Positions 8,848 to 18,154 are shown, numbered from the stretch's first letter. The stretch: DNA of 64,000 nt from Rhizobacter sp964253025 (GCF_964253025.1 NZ_CAXUQC020000001.1:62001-126000), one strand, 5' to 3'. Notes: a model not told the origin generated them from the sequence alone. Made by a program: numbers and translations.

Positions 8848-11030
8848 GCCCGGACCGTGTCGGCTCAAACGTGTCGTCCCTTCCCACGATGACCTCCCGC
8901 GTGCCTGGCGTCGGCCCGAGCGCCCCGCCGATCCGTCGGGCCTCCATGGTGGCCACGCCCTGGCGCGGCTTCTGGCGCGGCCTGTTCGACGGCATGGCGG
9001 GCCTGTTCTCCCGCCCGACGGATGCGGCGCCGCGACAGCCTTGGCAGGTCTCGGCCGTGCGCCGCCGCCGCACGCTGCTCGCGTTGGTTGCCCTGTCCGC
9101 CGTGGGCGCGACCCTGCTGCTGTCGCATGTGCTGCCGGTCTACGAACTGAATGCGCTGCGCGTCGGGCAGATCGCGCTCTTCTCGCTGCTCTTCGCCTGG
9201 GTGGCGGCGGGCTTCTTCACCGCCTTGATGGGGTTCTGGGTGCAACTGCGCGGTGATCCGCACGGCCTCAAGTACCAGGACGTCCTGCACCACCCGCTGT
9301 CGGCCGACGCGCGCACCGCGATCATCATGCCGATCTGCAACGAGCAGGTGGCGACCGTCTTCGCGGGCCTGCGTGCCACCTGCGAGTCGCTGGCGGCCGC
9401 CGGCGGCTCGCGCCTGTTCGACCTCTACGTGCTGTCCGACACCAGCGACCCGACCCTCCGCGCTGCGGAACTCGCGGCCTGGGCCGAACTGCGCACCACG
9501 CTCGGCGGCTGCGGCCGGGTGTACTACCGCTGGCGTCAGCACCGCACCAAGCGCAAGTCCGGCAACGTGGCCGACTTCTGCCGCCGCTGGGGCCGCGACT
9601 ACCGCTACATGGTCGTGCTCGACGCCGACAGCGTCATGACCGGCGACGCCCTGGTGACGCTCGTCAAGCTGATGGAAGCCCATCCGGACGCCGGCATCAT
9701 CCAGACCGCTCCGCAGGCCTGCGGCCTGTCGACCATCCATGCACGTGCCCAGCAGTTCGCCGGCCGCGTGGCCGGGCGCCTGTTCACCGCCGGCATGCAG
9801 TACTGGCAGCTGGGCGAGTCGCACTACTGGGGCCACAACGCCATCATCCGCGTCGAGCCCTTCATGAAGCACTGCGCGCTCGCACCGCTGTCGGGCCGCG
9901 GCGGCTTGAGCGGCGACATCCTCTCGCACGACTTCGTCGAGGCCGCGCTGATGCGGCGCGCCGGGTACCACGTGTGGCTGGTACACGACCTGCCGGGCAG
10001 CTATGAACAGCAGCCGCCCAACCTGCTCGAGGAACTGGGCCGCGACCGCCGCTGGTGCCAGGGCAACCTGCAGAACGCCCGCCTGATCACCGAACCCGGC
10101 CTGCACGGCGTGCACCGCGCCATGCTGCTGACCGGCGCGCTCGCCTACCTGTCCGCCCCGCTGTGGCTCGGCTTCGTGCTGCTTGGCGGCGCGCTGTGGC
10201 TGTTCGGCGGCTATGCCATCTTCAACGAAGGCAAGGCCGTGCCGCTCGAGATGCTCGGCCTGTGGCTGTCGACCTTCTGCATGCTGGCCATGCCGCGCAT
10301 CCTGGGCGTGGTCACCATCGTCATGAAGAAAGAGCAGCACCTGTACGGCGGGACCGGCGCCCTGACGCGCAGCGCGTTGCTGGAAGGTCTGCTGTCCGTG
10401 CTGCAGGCGCCGGTGCGCATGGTGGCCCACACGATGTTCGTGGTGGTCGCCCTGACCGGCCTCAAGCTGAACTGGAAGTCGCCCCCGCGCGAAGCCCAGG
10501 ACATCGGCTGGCGCCACGCCATCCAGCGCTTCGCGCCCATCATGGCCGTGGTGGCCACGCTGGTCGGCATCGCGCTGGCCGTCGAGCCGGGTGCTGCCTT
10601 GTGGCTTGCGCCGGTCGCCTTGCCGCTGCTGTTCGCCGTGCCGCTCACCGTGGTCACGAGCCGCTCCGACATCGGCGACCGCGTCAAGGCCCGCCACCTG
10701 CTGGTGACGCCCGAGGAGTCCTGGTCCCCCACCGTGCTGCGCCAGGCCTGGGCCTACGCCAGCGATGCACCGCCGCTGCCCAGCTGGCACGATGCCGTGA
10801 CCGACCCCTGGCTCTTCGACGTGGTGCGCTCGGCCATGGGCCCGCGCAACACCACCTGGGGTGTGCGCGGCAAGGCACGTCGTCGGCTGGTGCGCGGGTT
10901 GATGGCCGCGCAGGACACCGAACGCCTGAGCAACGCCGACCGCATGCACCTGCTGAGCGAGCCGCAAAGCATCGTGCGCCTGCGCGACCAGCTGGCCGCC
11001 AACAGCCACTGGGGTGAGCGGGCCGCCTGA
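8820..11030 (+). CDS. opgH: Glucans biosynthesis glucosyltransferase OpgH (MdoH)
   Basis: Inner-membrane family-2 glycosyltransferase that polymerises glucose from UDP-glucose into the periplasmic glucan backbone. VVLDADSVMTG is the metal/UDP-binding region, SHDFVEAALMRRAGY the acceptor region and RRWCQGN the (Q/R)xxRW motif. Two membrane segments precede the catalytic domain (LLALVALSAVGATLLL and LFSLLFAWVAAGFFTAL) and about five follow. The ATG at 8820 overlaps opgG by 28 bases (736 residues). The ATG at 8889 (713 residues) is an alternative, and neither has a clear ribosome-binding site. A strong terminator follows at 11051. Confidence 0.92.
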   Translation: MDLHHSARLSPDRVGSNVSSLPTMTSRVPGVGPSAPPIRRASMVATPWRGFWRGLFDGMAGLFSRPTDAAPRQPWQVSAVRRRRTLLALVALSAVGATLLLSHVLPVYELNALRVGQIALFSLLFAWVAAGFFTALMGFWVQLRGDPHGLKYQDVLHHPLSADARTAIIMPICNEQVATVFAGLRATCESLAAAGGSRLFDLYVLSDTSDPTLRAAELAAWAELRTTLGGCGRVYYRWRQHRTKRKSGNVADFCRRWGRDYRYMVVLDADSVMTGDALVTLVKLMEAHPDAGIIQTAPQACGLSTIHARAQQFAGRVAGRLFTAGMQYWQLGESHYWGHNAIIRVEPFMKHCALAPLSGRGGLSGDILSHDFVEAALMRRAGYHVWLVHDLPGSYEQQPPNLLEELGRDRRWCQGNLQNARLITEPGLHGVHRAMLLTGALAYLSAPLWLGFVLLGGALWLFGGYAIFNEGKAVPLEMLGLWLSTFCMLAMPRILGVVTIVMKKEQHLYGGTGALTRSALLEGLLSVLQAPVRMVAHTMFVVVALTGLKLNWKSPPREAQDIGWRHAIQRFAPIMAVVATLVGIALAVEPGAALWLAPVALPLLFAVPLTVVTSRSDIGDRVKARHLLVTPEESWSPTVLRQAWAYASDAPPLPSWHDAVTDPWLFDVVRSAMGPRNTTWGVRGKARRRLVRGLMAAQDTERLSNADRMHLLSEPQSIVRLRDQLAANSHWGERAA

Positions 11031-11050
11031 GTTCGGAACGCCCGACAACA

Positions 11051-11078
11051 AACGCAGCCTTCGGGCTGCGTTTTTTTT
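11051..11078 (+). terminator. Rho-independent terminator of opgGH
   Basis: A perfect 9-bp stem (AACGCAGCC / GGCTGCGTT) closed by the very stable TTCG tetraloop, followed by an eight-T run at 11071-11078. Confidence 0.95.
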
Positions 11079-11091
11079 GGGCGTGCGTGCC

Positions 11092-11154
11092 GGCAGCGGG
11101 CAGCGGGCAGCGGGCAACGGGCAACGGGCGGCGGGCGGCGGGCGGCGGCCGGCG
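11092..11154. repeat. Heptanucleotide tandem repeat, nine units
   Basis: Nine consecutive 7-bp units: GGCAGCG three times, GGCAACG twice, GGCGGCG three times, then GCCGGCG. It is non-coding and lies between the opgH terminator and the 3' end of the convergent M20 gene. The ordered blocks of variants suggest stepwise slippage expansion. Confidence 0.85.
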
Positions 11155-11245
11155 GGAACGCGGTCCCGGACCGCAGGGTCAGGCGCGACGTCGGCGCGTC
11201 ACGCGACGTGCCGACGCGTTGAAGCTCCCGCGCGGGATGACCGCT

Positions 11246-12439
11246 TCAGCGCGCCAGCCACGCTTCCGCCATGCGCACCCACAGGGTGGCGCCGAGCGGA
11301 ATGAGATCGTCGTTGAAGTCGTAGCTCGGGTTGTGCAGCATGCAGGGCCCGAGGCCATGGCCGCCTTGCCGGTGCTCGCCCTCGCCGTTGCCGATCACGA
11401 AGTAGCAACCGGGCTTGTGCTGGAGGAAGAAGCTGAAGTCCTCCGCGCCCATGGTGGGCTCGAACTCCTGGACGTTCTCCGGGCCCACCACCTGGGCCAT
11501 CACCTGGCGGGCGAAGTCGGTCTCGGCCGGGTGGTTGATGGTGGGCGGATAGTTGCGCTTGAACTCGAACTCGCACCTCGCCTCGAAGGCGGCGCAGGTG
11601 TGCTCGGCCACCTCGCGCATGCGCCGCTCGATCATGTCGAGCAGCTCGACCGTGAAGGTGCGCACCGTGCCCCGGATCTCGCAGCTGTCGGGCACGACGT
11701 TCGTCGCCTCTCCGGTGTGGATCATGGTCACCGAGATCACGCCCGCATCGATGGGCGGCCGGTTGCGGGAAATGATGGTCTGGAAGGCCTGCACCATCTG
11801 GCAGGCTGCCGGGACGGGGTCCACGCCCAGGTGCGGCATGGCGGCATGCGAGCCCTTGCCGCGGATGACGATGCGGAACTCGTTGCTCGAGGCAAAGCAC
11901 GGCCCGTGGCGAACCGCCACCTGGCCCACCTTGAGGCCGGGCCAGTTGTGCGCGCCGAAGATGGCCTCCATGGGGAACTGCTCGAACAGGCCTTCCTTGA
12001 TCATTTCGCGAGCGCCCCCGCCGCCTTCCTCGGCAGGCTGGAAGATCAGGTACACCGTGCCGGCGAAGTCCCGGTGCTTCGAGAAGTGCTTCGCGGCGGC
12101 GAGCAGCATGGCGGTGTGGCCGTCATGGCCGCAGGCGTGCATGCGGCCGGCGTGCCGGCTGGCATGGGCGAAGGTGTTCTGCTCGGTGATGGGCAGGGCG
12201 TCGATGTCGGCCCGCAGGCCGACGGCGCGGGGGCTTTCCCCGCGAGTCCCCTTGACGATGCCGATGACCCCGGTGGTGGCCAGGCCGCGGTGAATCGGGA
12301 TGCCCCAGTCGGTCAGCGCACGGGCCACGACGTCGGCGGTGCGCTGCTCCTGGAAGCAGAGTTCGGGATGAGCGTGCAGGTCGCGCCGGATGGCAGTGAC
12401 GGCGGCCGCGTCGGCGAGGATGGATTCGATCAGTTGCAT
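11246..12439 (-). CDS. M20 family amidohydrolase (hippurate hydrolase-like)
   Basis: Cytoplasmic metal-dependent amidase of peptidase family M20D, 397 residues. The N-terminus has RRDLHAHPELCFQE, the metal-binding core is MHACGHDGHTAMLL (near residues 100-113), followed by the carboxylate segment PAEEGGGGARE, and GAEDFSFF lies near the C-terminus. These fit enzymes that cleave N-acyl amino acids such as hippurate or indole-acetyl conjugates. The exact substrate cannot be told. It stands alone, divergent from the molybdopterin oxidoreductase gene. Confidence 0.88.
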   Translation of the reverse strand: MQLIESILADAAAVTAIRRDLHAHPELCFQEQRTADVVARALTDWGIPIHRGLATTGVIGIVKGTRGESPRAVGLRADIDALPITEQNTFAHASRHAGRMHACGHDGHTAMLLAAAKHFSKHRDFAGTVYLIFQPAEEGGGGAREMIKEGLFEQFPMEAIFGAHNWPGLKVGQVAVRHGPCFASSNEFRIVIRGKGSHAAMPHLGVDPVPAACQMVQAFQTIISRNRPPIDAGVISVTMIHTGEATNVVPDSCEIRGTVRTFTVELLDMIERRMREVAEHTCAAFEARCEFEFKRNYPPTINHPAETDFARQVMAQVVGPENVQEFEPTMGAEDFSFFLQHKPGCYFVIGNGEGEHRQGGHGLGPCMLHNPSYDFNDDLIPLGATLWVRMAEAWLAR

Positions 12440-12545
12440 GGGGGGCTCCGTGCTCCCGGTGCGCCGGGCATGCGGCGCCGGGATCGATGAACCAGTTTAC
12501 CCGGCAGCCCGTGCCGCCGCCCCGGAGCTGTGCAATAGTCATGGG

Positions 12546-14576
12546 ATGAGCTCCGTTACCACCGTCCACGCTGCTTGCCCGCACGACTGCCCCGACACCT
12601 GCGCCATGCGGGTCACCGTCGAGGGCGGCCGGGCGATTCGCGTGCAGGGCGACCCGGACCATCCCACCACGCAGGGCGCCCTGTGCACCAAGGTCTCCCG
12701 CTATACCGAACGCACCTACCACCCCGATCGCGTGCTGCAACCGCTGCGCCGCGTCGGACCCAAGGGCAGCGGCAACTTCGAGCCCGTCAGCTGGGATGAG
12801 GCATTGGGCGACATCGCCCGACGCCTCGGCGAGATCGCCTCGCGCGACCCGGAGGCGATCGTGCCGTACAGCTACGCCGGCACCATGGGGCTGCTGCAGG
12901 GCGAGAGCATGGACCGCCGCTTCTTCCACCGGCTGGGGGCCTCGCGCCTGGACCGCACCATCTGCGCCAGCGCCGGCAGCGAGGCGTTGGCCGCGACATA
13001 CGGCGTGCGCATGGGCATGCACATGGAGCATTTCGCGGAGAGCCGGCTGGTGCTGATATGGGGCAGCAACTCCATTGCCTCCAACCTGCACTTCTGGACC
13101 TTCGCGCAGGCCGCCAAGCGGGCCGGCGCCAAGCTGGTCTGCATCGACCCGCGCCGCACCGAGACCGCGGACAAATGCCACCAGCACATCGCCTTGCGGC
13201 CCGGCACCGACGGTGCGCTCGCGCTCGGCATCATGCACGAGCTGATCGTCAATGACTGGCTGGACCACGACTACATCGACCGTCACACGGAAGGTTGGCC
13301 GGCGCTGCGCGAGCGTGCGCTGGCCTGGCCGCCGGAGCGGGTGGCCGAAACCTGCGGCATCACCGCCGACGAAGTGCGCGGCCTGGCCCGGGACTACGGC
13401 ACGGCGCGGCCGGCCGCCATTCGCCTCAACTACGGCATGCAGCGCGTGCGCGGTGGCGGCAACGCGGTGCGGTTGATCGCCATCCTGCCGTGCCTCGTGG
13501 GCGCATGGCGGCATCGAGCCGGCGGCATGCTGCTGTCGAGCTCGGGTTCGTTCCCGAAGAACGCTGCGGCCCTGCAGCGACCCGAACTGCTCGCCGGTCG
13601 CGAGCCCCGCACGATCAACATGAGCACCATCGGCGACGACCTGCTGCGCCCGTCCGGCATCGGGTTCGGTCCTCGCATCGAGGCGCTCGTGGTCTACAAC
13701 AGCAATCCGGTGGCGGTGGCGCCCGAGTCGCCGAAGGTGGTGGCCGGCTTCGCGCGGGAGGACCTGTTCACCGTGGTGCTGGAGCATTTCCTCACCGACA
13801 CCGCCGACTACGCCGACTACGTGCTGCCGGCGACGACCCAGCTCGAGCATCTGGATGTGCACATGAGCTACGGGCACACCTACGCCCTCATCAACGAGCC
13901 CGCGGTGGCGCCGGTGGGGCAGGCGCTGCCCAACACCGAGATCTTCCGCCGGCTGGCGGCGCGCATGGGCTTCGACGATGCGGCCCTGCAGGAAAGCGAC
14001 GAATCGATGGCCCGCAGCGCCTTCGGTTCCGGCGTGGACTTCGCTGCGATGCGCGAGCACGGTTGGGTGAAGTTGCCATTGCCTGAGGCACCTTTTGCCG
14101 AAGGCCGGTTTCCCACCCCGAGCGGCCGCTGCCTCATCGACGCCCCGGGGCTCGGCGTGCCGGACCACCTGCCCAACCATGAATCGCGCGAGACCGACCC
14201 GGCGTTGGCGGCCCGCTATCCGCTTGCCATGATCTCGCCGCCCGCGCGCAACTTCCTCAACTCCACCTTCGTCAACGTGCAAAGCCTGCGCGACATCGAA
14301 GGCGAGCCGCTGCTGGAGATCCACCCCGACGATGCGCTGCCACGGGGCATCGCCGATGGCGGCACCGTGTGCGTCTTCAACGACCGGGGCATCTACCGGT
14401 GCAGGGCTCGCGTGAGCGGGCGGGCCCGCTCCGGCGTGGTGAACGGGCTCGGCATCTGGTGGCGCAAGCTGGGCCTGGACGGGACCAACGTCAACGAGCT
14501 CACCCATCAGCGGCTGACCGACATCGGCCGCGCGCCGACCTTCTACGATTGCCTGGTGGAGGTGCGTCCCGCATGA
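12546..14576 (+). CDS. Molybdopterin-dependent oxidoreductase (formate dehydrogenase/DMSO reductase family)
   Basis: 676 residues. The N-terminal CPHDCPDTC, with another Cys about 27 residues later (GALCTK), forms a likely [4Fe-4S] site. The molybdopterin domain follows (YSYAGTMGLLQGESMDRRF, ICASAGSEAL, LIWGSNSIASN, NSNPVAVAPE), and a C-terminal dinucleotide-binding domain begins near residue 560. There is no twin-arginine signal, so the enzyme should be cytoplasmic. The substrate is unknown; relatives are annotated as anaerobic dehydrogenases. The start is placed at the ATG at 12546. The gene overlaps the next one by four bases (ATGA), indicating translational coupling. Confidence 0.87.
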   Translation: MSSVTTVHAACPHDCPDTCAMRVTVEGGRAIRVQGDPDHPTTQGALCTKVSRYTERTYHPDRVLQPLRRVGPKGSGNFEPVSWDEALGDIARRLGEIASRDPEAIVPYSYAGTMGLLQGESMDRRFFHRLGASRLDRTICASAGSEALAATYGVRMGMHMEHFAESRLVLIWGSNSIASNLHFWTFAQAAKRAGAKLVCIDPRRTETADKCHQHIALRPGTDGALALGIMHELIVNDWLDHDYIDRHTEGWPALRERALAWPPERVAETCGITADEVRGLARDYGTARPAAIRLNYGMQRVRGGGNAVRLIAILPCLVGAWRHRAGGMLLSSSGSFPKNAAALQRPELLAGREPRTINMSTIGDDLLRPSGIGFGPRIEALVVYNSNPVAVAPESPKVVAGFAREDLFTVVLEHFLTDTADYADYVLPATTQLEHLDVHMSYGHTYALINEPAVAPVGQALPNTEIFRRLAARMGFDDAALQESDESMARSAFGSGVDFAAMREHGWVKLPLPEAPFAEGRFPTPSGRCLIDAPGLGVPDHLPNHESRETDPALAARYPLAMISPPARNFLNSTFVNVQSLRDIEGEPLLEIHPDDALPRGIADGGTVCVFNDRGIYRCRARVSGRARSGVVNGLGIWWRKLGLDGTNVNELTHQRLTDIGRAPTFYDCLVEVRPA

Positions 14577-15646
14577 AGCGTGGGTTGGCCGTTCTGGGCA
14601 TGGCCAGCGCGGTGGCGGTGTTCGCGCTGGCCGCTTCGGGGTGCAGCACGCTCGGCTACTACAGCCAGTCCATCGGCGGGCACTTCGCCCTGCTCAACAG
14701 CGCGCGGCCCGTGCCCGACTGGCTGGCCGATCCCCAGACGCCGCCTCCGCTGCGGGAACGGCTGGCGCTGGCCGACGCCATTCGCGAGTTCGCCGTCACC
14801 GAACTCAAGCTGCCCGACAACCCGAGCTACCGGCGCTATGCCGACCTCAAGCGCCCCGCCGCCGTGTGGAACGTCGTGGCCACGCCCGAGCTCGACCTGA
14901 CGCTGAAAACCTGGTGTTTCCCGGTGGTGGGCTGCGTCGGTTACCGCGGGTACTTCGACCGCGATGCAGCCGAAGCCGAGGCCGCGGCCCTTCGGGCCGA
15001 AGGCCTGGAGGCCGCGGTGTACCCCGTGCCGGCGTACTCCACGCTTGGCCGCCTGCCCGGCGCCTACTTTGCCGACCCGCTGCTCAACACCTTCATCCGC
15101 TACCCCGAAGGCGACCTGGCACGCCTGGTGTTCCATGAGCTCGCCCACCAGGTGGCCTATGCGCCCGGCGACACGGTGTTCAACGAGTCGTTCGCGACGG
15201 CCGTGGAGCGGATCGGGGTCGAGCGCTGGCTGCGCGCCAACGGCAGTGACGCGGTGCGTGCGGAATACGCGCGCGTCGAGGCCCGCCGCGAAGATTTCCG
15301 GGCCTTGACCCTCAGGACCCGGCGCACGCTCGAGGCCATCTTCCGCAGCGATCGGTCACCCGCCGAGAAGCGAGCGGCCAAGGCCGAGGCCATGGCCGCC
15401 ATGCGTGCGGAGCACGCCGCCCTGAAGGCGGGACCGTGGCAAGGGTTCGCCGGCTACGACCCCTGGTTCGAGCGCGCGAACAATGCGGCGCTCGGCGTGC
15501 TCGGCGCCTACTTCGAACAGGTGCCGCAGTTCGAGGCCATCTTTCGGGCCCAGGGCGAGGATTTCCACCGCTTCTATGCCGAGGTGCAGCGCCTGGCTGC
15601 CTTGTCCGCCGCCGAGCGCCGGGCCACACTCGGGACGCGCCGCTGA
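14573..15646 (+). CDS. Predicted aminopeptidase lipoprotein (COG4324)
   Basis: 357 residues. The signal segment is MKRGLAVLGMASAVAVFALAASGC with a lipobox ending at Cys24, so it is probably a lipoprotein. LVFHELAHQ carries a zinc HExxH motif and FNESFATAVE provides the likely third ligand, as in the family of predicted aminopeptidases COG4324/PF10023. Its CSTLGYYSQSIGGHFALL stretch just after the lipobox is typical. It overlaps the oxidoreductase gene by ATGA. Function is inferred only from the motif. Confidence 0.85.
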   Translation: MKRGLAVLGMASAVAVFALAASGCSTLGYYSQSIGGHFALLNSARPVPDWLADPQTPPPLRERLALADAIREFAVTELKLPDNPSYRRYADLKRPAAVWNVVATPELDLTLKTWCFPVVGCVGYRGYFDRDAAEAEAAALRAEGLEAAVYPVPAYSTLGRLPGAYFADPLLNTFIRYPEGDLARLVFHELAHQVAYAPGDTVFNESFATAVERIGVERWLRANGSDAVRAEYARVEARREDFRALTLRTRRTLEAIFRSDRSPAEKRAAKAEAMAAMRAEHAALKAGPWQGFAGYDPWFERANNAALGVLGAYFEQVPQFEAIFRAQGEDFHRFYAEVQRLAALSAAERRATLGTRR

Positions 15647-15672
15647 GCGCCAACCCTTTTCACTTCGCCACC

Positions 15673-15987
15673 ATGTCCGACGTCCACATCCACCGCACCC
15701 ACCAGTTGGGCCTGAACCGTGCGCGCGAGGTCGCCGAGCGGTGGGTCGCCGAGGCGGGCAGCCGATTCGACATGGTCTGCACCGTCGAGCCGGGCGAGGC
15801 CTGTGACACCGTGGCGTTCAAGCGCAGCGGCGTGAGCGGCCGTCTGGTCGTGGCGGCCGATCACTTCGAGCTGCATGCGAAGCTGGGCTTCCTCCTGCAG
15901 GCCTTTCACAAGGCCATCGAGGCCGAGGTCGGCAAGAACCTCGACACCCTGCTGGCCCGCGAGGCGGCAGACGGCCCGGCCGCCTGA
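15673..15987 (+). CDS. Polyhydroxyalkanoic acid system family protein
   Basis: A 104-residue protein beginning MSDVHIHRTHQLGL. The pattern HxLGLxxARxVAExWxxE and a closing amphipathic helix (residues ~70-100) fit the PHA_gran_rgn family, small proteins encoded in polyhydroxyalkanoate-producing bacteria whose molecular role is unknown. No other PHA gene lies next to it. It begins 26 bases after the COG4324 gene and may share its transcript. Confidence 0.78.
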   Translation: MSDVHIHRTHQLGLNRAREVAERWVAEAGSRFDMVCTVEPGEACDTVAFKRSGVSGRLVVAADHFELHAKLGFLLQAFHKAIEAEVGKNLDTLLAREAADGPAA

Positions 15988-16017
15988 CCCGGGCCCTGCC
16001 GCGCGTGGTCGCTCCCG

Positions 16018-17037
16018 TCAGCGGCGGGTCACGTCGACCACCACCTTGCCGAAGTGGCCGCCGCCCTCGATGCGGGCATAGGCATCCGCCGCGTCCCCGA
16101 AGCCGTAGACGCGGTCCACCACCGGCCGCAGCTGGTGCAGGCTGACGAAGCGCAGCAGGTCTTCGAACATCCGGCGGCTGCCCACGTAGATGCCCGCCAA
16201 CCGCCGAGCGCCGCCAATGACGGACAAGAGGTTCAGCTCGCTCGAGAACCCGCTCACACCGCCGACCAGCGCGATGCGCCCGCCCATGCGGGAGGCCGCC
16301 AACGAGCGGGCGAGCGTGCCGTTCCCGCCGACCTCCACGACCAGATCAACCCCGTCGCCCTGAGTGCGTGCCAGCACTTCCTGCTGCCATTCGGGATGCG
16401 TGCGGTAGTTGATCGTCTCCTGCGCGCCCAGCTCCCGCGCCCGCGCCAGCTTGCCATCGTCGGAGGAGGTGATGAAGGTGCGTGCGCCCGCCGCTTTCGC
16501 CAGCTGCAGGGCCCAGATGGAAACGCCGCCCGTGCCGAGCATCAATGCCGACCCGCCGGGCTGAAGTCCGCCTTCCACGAACAGCGCGTTCCACGCCGTG
16601 ATGCCGGCGCAGGCGATCGTTGCCGCCTCGACGTCGTCCAGGTGGCTCGGCGTGGCGGCCAGGGCCTGCTCGTCGAACACCGCTTCATCGGCCAGCACCC
16701 CGGGCAGCGTCACGCCATAGGACCCCGCGGTGTTGGCGGGCGTCGGCCGTCCGTCCACCCAGCCGGGGAAGTAGGTGTTGACGACGCGGTCGCCCACCTT
16801 GAAGCGCTGCACCGCGGCGCCGGTCTCGATGACGGTGCCCGCCGCGTCGCCCAGCGGCACCATCGGGTCGGATGAGCCGGTCGGGTAGCTGCCGTTGGCC
16901 ACCATGAGGTCCCGGAAATTCAGGCCGGCGGCCCCGATGCGGACACGCACCTCGTGCGGCTGCAGGGCGCGGTGGGGAAGGTCCTGGCGGACCAGGGTCT
17001 GGAACGAAGCGCCGGGTTGAAGCTGATAGGCCTGCAT
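16018..17037 (-). CDS. NAD(P)-dependent zinc-free alcohol dehydrogenase / quinone oxidoreductase
   Basis: MDR-superfamily oxidoreductase of 339 residues starting at MQAYQLQPG. The N-terminal GroES-like domain includes RIGAAGLNFRDLMVANG and GDAAGTVIETG. The cofactor fold has MLGTGGVSIWALQLAKAAGA with a glycine-rich turn. The usual catalytic-zinc Cys and the four-Cys lobe are absent, so it resembles quinone oxidoreductases. It is transcribed divergently from a LysR gene that may regulate it. The substrate is unknown. Confidence 0.83.
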   Translation of the reverse strand: MQAYQLQPGASFQTLVRQDLPHRALQPHEVRVRIGAAGLNFRDLMVANGSYPTGSSDPMVPLGDAAGTVIETGAAVQRFKVGDRVVNTYFPGWVDGRPTPANTAGSYGVTLPGVLADEAVFDEQALAATPSHLDDVEAATIACAGITAWNALFVEGGLQPGGSALMLGTGGVSIWALQLAKAAGARTFITSSDDGKLARARELGAQETINYRTHPEWQQEVLARTQGDGVDLVVEVGGNGTLARSLAASRMGGRIALVGGVSGFSSELNLLSVIGGARRLAGIYVGSRRMFEDLLRFVSLHQLRPVVDRVYGFGDAADAYARIEGGGHFGKVVVDVTRR

Positions 17038-17125
17038 GGTGCACACCGGGAAGTTGAAGTGAAGCCGATGGTATTGACGACGAGCCGGCGGAAATAGAGG
17101 GTCTGCGGAGATACTCACGGGACGG

Positions 17126-17137
17126 ATTGGAACCAAT
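17126..17137. promoter_or_regulatory. Palindrome at the LysR start
   Basis: ATTGGAACCAAT, arms ATTGG/CCAAT around AA, just upstream of and touching the GGAGG ribosome-binding site of the LysR gene. It could be an autoregulatory operator; no binding data are implied. Confidence 0.3.
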
Positions 17138-17148
17138 GGAGGCGTGGC

Positions 17149-18138
17149 GTGGCAGATCGGTTCGACGGCATCGAGGTGTTCGTGCAGGCGGCGCAGGCGG
17201 GCAGCTTCGTCGTGGCCGCCGAGCGGTTGAAGCTCTCCCGGTCGGCGGTGGGCAAGGTGATCGCGCGGCTGGAGCAGCGCCTGGGCGTGCGCCTGTTCCA
17301 GCGCACCACCCGTCGGCAGAGCCTCACCGAGGACGGACAGGCCTTCTACGAACGCTGCGTGCGCGCACTCGGCGAGCTGGAGGCCGCCGAAGCGGCGCTA
17401 GACGGCGGCAGGAGCGAGCCGCGCGGGCGCCTGCGCGTCAGCATGCCCGTGCTCTTCGGGCGCTACTGCGTGGCCCCCTTGCTGCGCGAGTTGGCCGAGG
17501 CCCATCCCCAGCTGCAGGTCGACCTGTCGTTCTCGGATCGATTGGTGGACATGATCGACGAGGGCTTCGACCTCGCGATTCGCCTGGGCCCGCTGGACGA
17601 CAGCGCAAGCTTCGTGGCCCGCCCCCTCAGTCGGCAAGGGGTCGGCATCTGCGCGTCACCGGCCTACCTGGCGGCGCACGGAACGCCCCGTGCGGCCGAG
17701 GACTACCTCGGCCATGCCGCGATCACGTATGCGCGCAACGGGCAGGAACTGCCGTGGACGGTCGCCGCGGAAGACGGCAGCCTGCGCGAGCTGCGCCTGG
17801 GCGGCCGCCTGCGCATGGACGATCTTCAGGCCATTGCCGATGCGGCGCGGGCCGGTGCGGGCCTGGCGTTGCTGCCATGCTGGTTGATGGCGCCGTACAT
17901 TCGCAGCGGCGAGCTGGCACTGGTCATGGATTCCCGTCAGGTGCAGGGCGCGGACATCCATGCGGTGTGGCCGCGCAGCCGTCACCTGCCGTCGAAGACG
18001 CGGGCGGCCATCGATGCGCTGGTGGCCGGCGTGCCACGCGCGATGGGCGCCGAAGGCACGGGGGTCATGCCTTGTCTCCCCCGTGCACCCGCTGCGCCAA
18101 GGGCCTCGAGGGCCCCCGGCGCAGTGGCTACCGTCTGA
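17149..18138 (+). CDS. LysR-family transcriptional regulator
   Basis: 329 residues from a GTG start preceded by GGAGG seven bases upstream. The N-terminal winged helix-turn-helix includes FVQAAQAGSFVVAAERLKLSRS (in two pieces, residues 9-30) and LGVRLFQRTTR. The effector-binding domain follows from about residue 90 to 300. The last ~20 residues (PCLPRAPAAPRASRAP) are encoded by a palindrome-rich stretch and look non-conserved. It is divergent from the quinone oxidoreductase gene, its most likely target. The effector is unknown. Confidence 0.88.
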   Translation: MADRFDGIEVFVQAAQAGSFVVAAERLKLSRSAVGKVIARLEQRLGVRLFQRTTRRQSLTEDGQAFYERCVRALGELEAAEAALDGGRSEPRGRLRVSMPVLFGRYCVAPLLRELAEAHPQLQVDLSFSDRLVDMIDEGFDLAIRLGPLDDSASFVARPLSRQGVGICASPAYLAAHGTPRAAEDYLGHAAITYARNGQELPWTVAAEDGSLRELRLGGRLRMDDLQAIADAARAGAGLALLPCWLMAPYIRSGELALVMDSRQVQGADIHAVWPRSRHLPSKTRAAIDALVAGVPRAMGAEGTGVMPCLPRAPAAPRASRAPGAVATV

Positions 18139-18154
18139 GCTGAGCGACAGCTCA
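18056..18154. repeat. Cluster of three palindromes at the LysR / polyester hydrolase convergence
   Basis: Three hairpins in a row. GCACGGGGG (18056-18064) pairs with CCCCCGTGC (18078-18086). CTGCGCC (18092-18098) pairs with GGCGCAG (18118-18124), with an inner GGGCC/GGCCC. TGAGCTG (18136-18142) pairs with CAGCTCA (18148-18154), which covers both stop codons. There is no T-run, so this may be a REP-like element as well as, or instead of, a two-way terminator. Confidence 0.6.

Noticed and set aside
11092..11154. CRISPR-like array
   Set aside because: The units are only 7 bp and contiguous with no spacers, so it is a simple tandem repeat.
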